A stretch of 64,000 nt of DNA from Aurantimonas sp036549475 (GTDB lineage Bacteria; Pseudomonadota; Alphaproteobacteria; Rhizobiales; Rhizobiaceae), in assembly GCF_036549475.1 (NCBI RefSeq), contig NZ_JAZHLI010000002.1, positions 62,001-126,000 on the forward strand, in the 5' to 3' direction. Positions within the stretch are counted from its first letter, which is position 1; each line of letters opens with the position of its first letter. Below are positions 61,862-64,000 of this stretch, in pieces. The notes beneath the pieces were generated by a model. It was not told the DNA's origin, ran no database searches, and saw only the letters and a program-made list of their open reading frames with translations. A program made the translations under genes and the position numbers.

Positions 61862-62673
61862 GTCGGAAGGACACCGAGATCGAGGCTTCCTCGGCTCCGC
61901 TGATCGAACATCTCATCGAGCTGCGGACACGGCTGATGTGGAGCATCGGCGGCTTTCTCCTCGCTTTCATCTTCTGCTTCTTCTTCGCCAAGCAGATCTT
62001 CAATTTCCTCGTCGTGCCGTACCAGACGGCGACGATGTGGGCCGGCGTGCACAACAAGCAGGTCGAGCTGATCTACACCGCGCCGCAGGAATTCTTCTTC
62101 ACCCAGGTGAAGATCGCCGCCTTCGGTGGTTTCTTCCTGGCCTTCCCGCTGATTGCCACGCAGATCTACAAATTCGTCGCACCGGGCCTCTACCGCGAGG
62201 AAAAAGGCGCGTTCCTTCCCTTCCTGGTGGCCACGCCGCTGCTGTTCCTGCTCGGCGCTGCGCTGGTCTACTATTTCTTCACCCCGATGGTGATGTGGTT
62301 CTTCCTGTCGATGGAGCAGACGGGAACCGGTGGCCAGGCGGCGATCCAGCTCCTGCCACGCGTGTCGGAATACCTGTCGCTGATCATGACGCTGATCTTC
62401 GCCTTCGGCCTGGTGTTCCAGCTGCCGGTGGTGGCGACGCTTCTGGTGCGCGCCGGGATCACCTCCTCCGTGGGACTGGCGGAGAAGCGCAAATACGCCA
62501 TCGTGCTGGCTTTCATCGCTGCGGCCATCCTGACGCCGCCCGATCCGCTGTCGCAGATCGGTCTTGCCCTGCCGACGATCCTTCTCTACGAGGTGTCGAT
62601 CATTGCGGCACGGATGATCGAACGCAAGCGGGCCCAGCGGCAGCGCGAAAGCGAGGCGCAGGCCGAAAGCTGA
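61858..62673 (+). CDS. tatC: Twin-arginine translocase subunit TatC
   Basis: A 271-residue membrane protein with six TM segments. Conserved LIEHLIELRTRLMWSIGGFL near the N-terminus, YTAPQEFFFTQVKIAAFGGF, and VLAFIAAAILTPPDPLSQIG. It is the Tat signal receptor core. GTG start in overlap with tatB. Confidence 0.97.
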   Translation: MSRKDTEIEASSAPLIEHLIELRTRLMWSIGGFLLAFIFCFFFAKQIFNFLVVPYQTATMWAGVHNKQVELIYTAPQEFFFTQVKIAAFGGFFLAFPLIATQIYKFVAPGLYREEKGAFLPFLVATPLLFLLGAALVYYFFTPMVMWFFLSMEQTGTGGQAAIQLLPRVSEYLSLIMTLIFAFGLVFQLPVVATLLVRAGITSSVGLAEKRKYAIVLAFIAAAILTPPDPLSQIGLALPTILLYEVSIIAARMIERKRAQRQRESEAQAES

Positions 62674-62719
62674 CGGCATGACCTCGATCCGCCGCTCGTC
62701 GGTCGGGAACGGGGAATCA

Positions 62720-64000
62720 ATGCTCGACATCAAATGGATACGTGACAATCCGGACAAGCTGGATGCGGCCCTCGCACGGCGGGGCGCAGCGCCGCTGGCC
62801 GACCAGCTGCTGAAGCTCGACGAGGAACGCCGGGCCCATCTGACCCGGCTGCAGACGCTGCAGGGACGCCGCAACGAGGCGTCCAAGGCGATCGGCAAGG
62901 CCAAGGGCACTGGCGACGAGAGGGGCGCCGAGGCGCTGATCCGCGAGATCGGCGAAATCAAGGAAGCCATCCAGGACGGCGAGGAGACCGAGCGGCGCAT
63001 CGACAAGTCGCTCGAGGACACGCTCGCCCGAATTCCCAACGTGCCCCTCGACGACGTGCCGGACGGTGCGGACGAGGCGGACAATGTCGAGATCCGCCGG
63101 CACGGCGAGGCGCCGACTTTTGGGTTCGAGGCGAAGGAGCATTACGAGCTCGGCGAGGCGCTCGGCCTGATGGATTTCGAGCAGGCCGCCAAGATCTCCG
63201 GTTCGCGCTTTACCATCCTGAAGGGCCAGCTTGCCCGGCTGGAGCGGGCACTCGGCCAGTTCATGCTCGACCTGCACACCGGCGAACACGGCTATCAGGA
63301 GACGGCGGCCCCGCTGCTGGTCCGCGACGAGGCGCTGTTCGGCACCGGCCAGCTGCCGAAGTTCAGCGAGGATCTGTTCCATACCAATGAGGGTCGCTGG
63401 CTGATCCCCACCGCCGAGGTGCCGCTGACCAATCTCGTGCGCGAGCAGGTGCTGAACGGAGCCGAACTGCCGCTGCGCTTCACGGCGCTGACGCCGTGTT
63501 TCCGCTCGGAAGCCGGCTCGGCCGGGCGCGACACGCGCGGCATGCTGCGCCAGCACCAGTTCTACAAGGTCGAACTCGTCTCGGTGACCGACGAGGACTC
63601 GTCGATCACCGAGCATGAGCGGATGACGGCGGCCGCCGAAGAGGTGCTGAAGCGTCTCGGCCTGTCCTACCGGGTCGTCACCCTGTGTGCCGGCGACATG
63701 GGCTTCGGCGCGCGCAAGACCTACGACATCGAGGTGTGGCTGCCGGGGCAGGGCGCCTTCCGCGAGATTTCGAGCTGCTCGGTCTGCGGCGACTTCCAGT
63801 CGCGCCGCATGGGCACGCGCTATCGCACCGAGGGCGAGAAGGCCGCGCGCTACGTTCACACGCTGAACGGCTCCGGCGTCGCCGTCGGCCGGGCGCTGAT
63901 CGCGGTGATGGAAAACTACCAAAACGAAGACGGCTCGATCACCGTGCCGCAGGTCCTGCAGCCCTATATGGGCGGGATCGAACGGATCGAGAGGGCTGCC
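62720..64000 (+). CDS. serS: Seryl-tRNA synthetase (3' end beyond window)
   Basis: 427 codons without a stop to the window edge, close to full family length. The N-terminal coiled coil (LLKLDEERRAHLTRLQTLQG) binds tRNA-Ser. Class II motif 2 is CFRSEAGSAGRDTRG and motif 3 is GSGVAVGRALIAVMENYQ. GGGGA ribosome site before ATG 62720. Location after tatABC is the standard Hyphomicrobiales arrangement. Confidence 0.97.
   Translation, partial: MLDIKWIRDNPDKLDAALARRGAAPLADQLLKLDEERRAHLTRLQTLQGRRNEASKAIGKAKGTGDERGAEALIREIGEIKEAIQDGEETERRIDKSLEDTLARIPNVPLDDVPDGADEADNVEIRRHGEAPTFGFEAKEHYELGEALGLMDFEQAAKISGSRFTILKGQLARLERALGQFMLDLHTGEHGYQETAAPLLVRDEALFGTGQLPKFSEDLFHTNEGRWLIPTAEVPLTNLVREQVLNGAELPLRFTALTPCFRSEAGSAGRDTRGMLRQHQFYKVELVSVTDEDSSITEHERMTAAAEEVLKRLGLSYRVVTLCAGDMGFGARKTYDIEVWLPGQGAFREISSCSVCGDFQSRRMGTRYRTEGEKAARYVHTLNGSGVAVGRALIAVMENYQNEDGSITVPQVLQPYMGGIERIERAA

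Overview
The window is GC-rich alphaproteobacterial chromosome, most likely Hyphomicrobiales (Rhizobiales). The evidence is the gene order pcm-tolC-popZ-like-valS, tatABC-serS, an ExoR-like periplasmic regulator, and the AANDN-type tails and GTG/TTG starts of the prophage proteins. I cannot assign genus from sequence alone; an Aurantimonas/Aureimonas-like relative is a guess.

Positions 71-38528 are an integrated prophage of about 38.5 kb. A 14-bp core repeated at 71-84 and 38515-38528 is the 3' end of a tRNA-Asn gene (38515-38589, minus), which stays intact at the right end. The left module holds a P4-type integrase, an AlpA-like regulator, small coupled ORFs, a primase-polymerase/helicase, an iteron-like AT-rich candidate origin (5647-5842), and then two phage tRNAs (Met, Pro). 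A complete HK97-type late module follows on the plus strand: HNH, TerS, TerL, portal, protease, major capsid protein, connector and head-closure proteins, tail tube, a frameshifted tail chaperone, tape measure, tail-tip proteins and a beta-helix tailspike. Lysis follows (27625-29081): an endolysin with a C-terminal membrane anchor, a small membrane protein, and an embedded i-spanin/o-spanin pair. No CI/Cro-like repressor is visible.

The right 9 kb of the prophage (29.7-38.5 kb) is accessory DNA. It holds a SRAP gene broken by a transposase remnant, a minus-strand operon of four translationally coupled genes ending in an exported protein, a Panacea-type antitoxin overlapping a two-TM protein (probable toxin-antitoxin pair), an array of GC-rich stem-loops in otherwise empty DNA, two lipoproteins, a 27-residue membrane peptide, and a SEFIR (TIR-like) protein that is a good antiphage-effector candidate. 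Together these read as a lysogenic-conversion and defence island. The most interesting and least explained parts are the coupled operon (with a decayed second copy at 27.1-27.6 kb), the stem-loop family, and the PanA/PanT and SEFIR genes.

From 38590 to the end is core chromosome: a LysR regulator with a compensated double frameshift, small exported proteins, tRNA-Cys, pcm, tolC, a PopZ-like protein, valS, an OmpP1/FadL-like porin, ilvD overlapping exoR, xthA and erpA (minus), dgt, argS, a SPOR-domain cell-envelope protein, nagZ, an ABC transporter ATPase, tatABC and serS, which runs off the window end.
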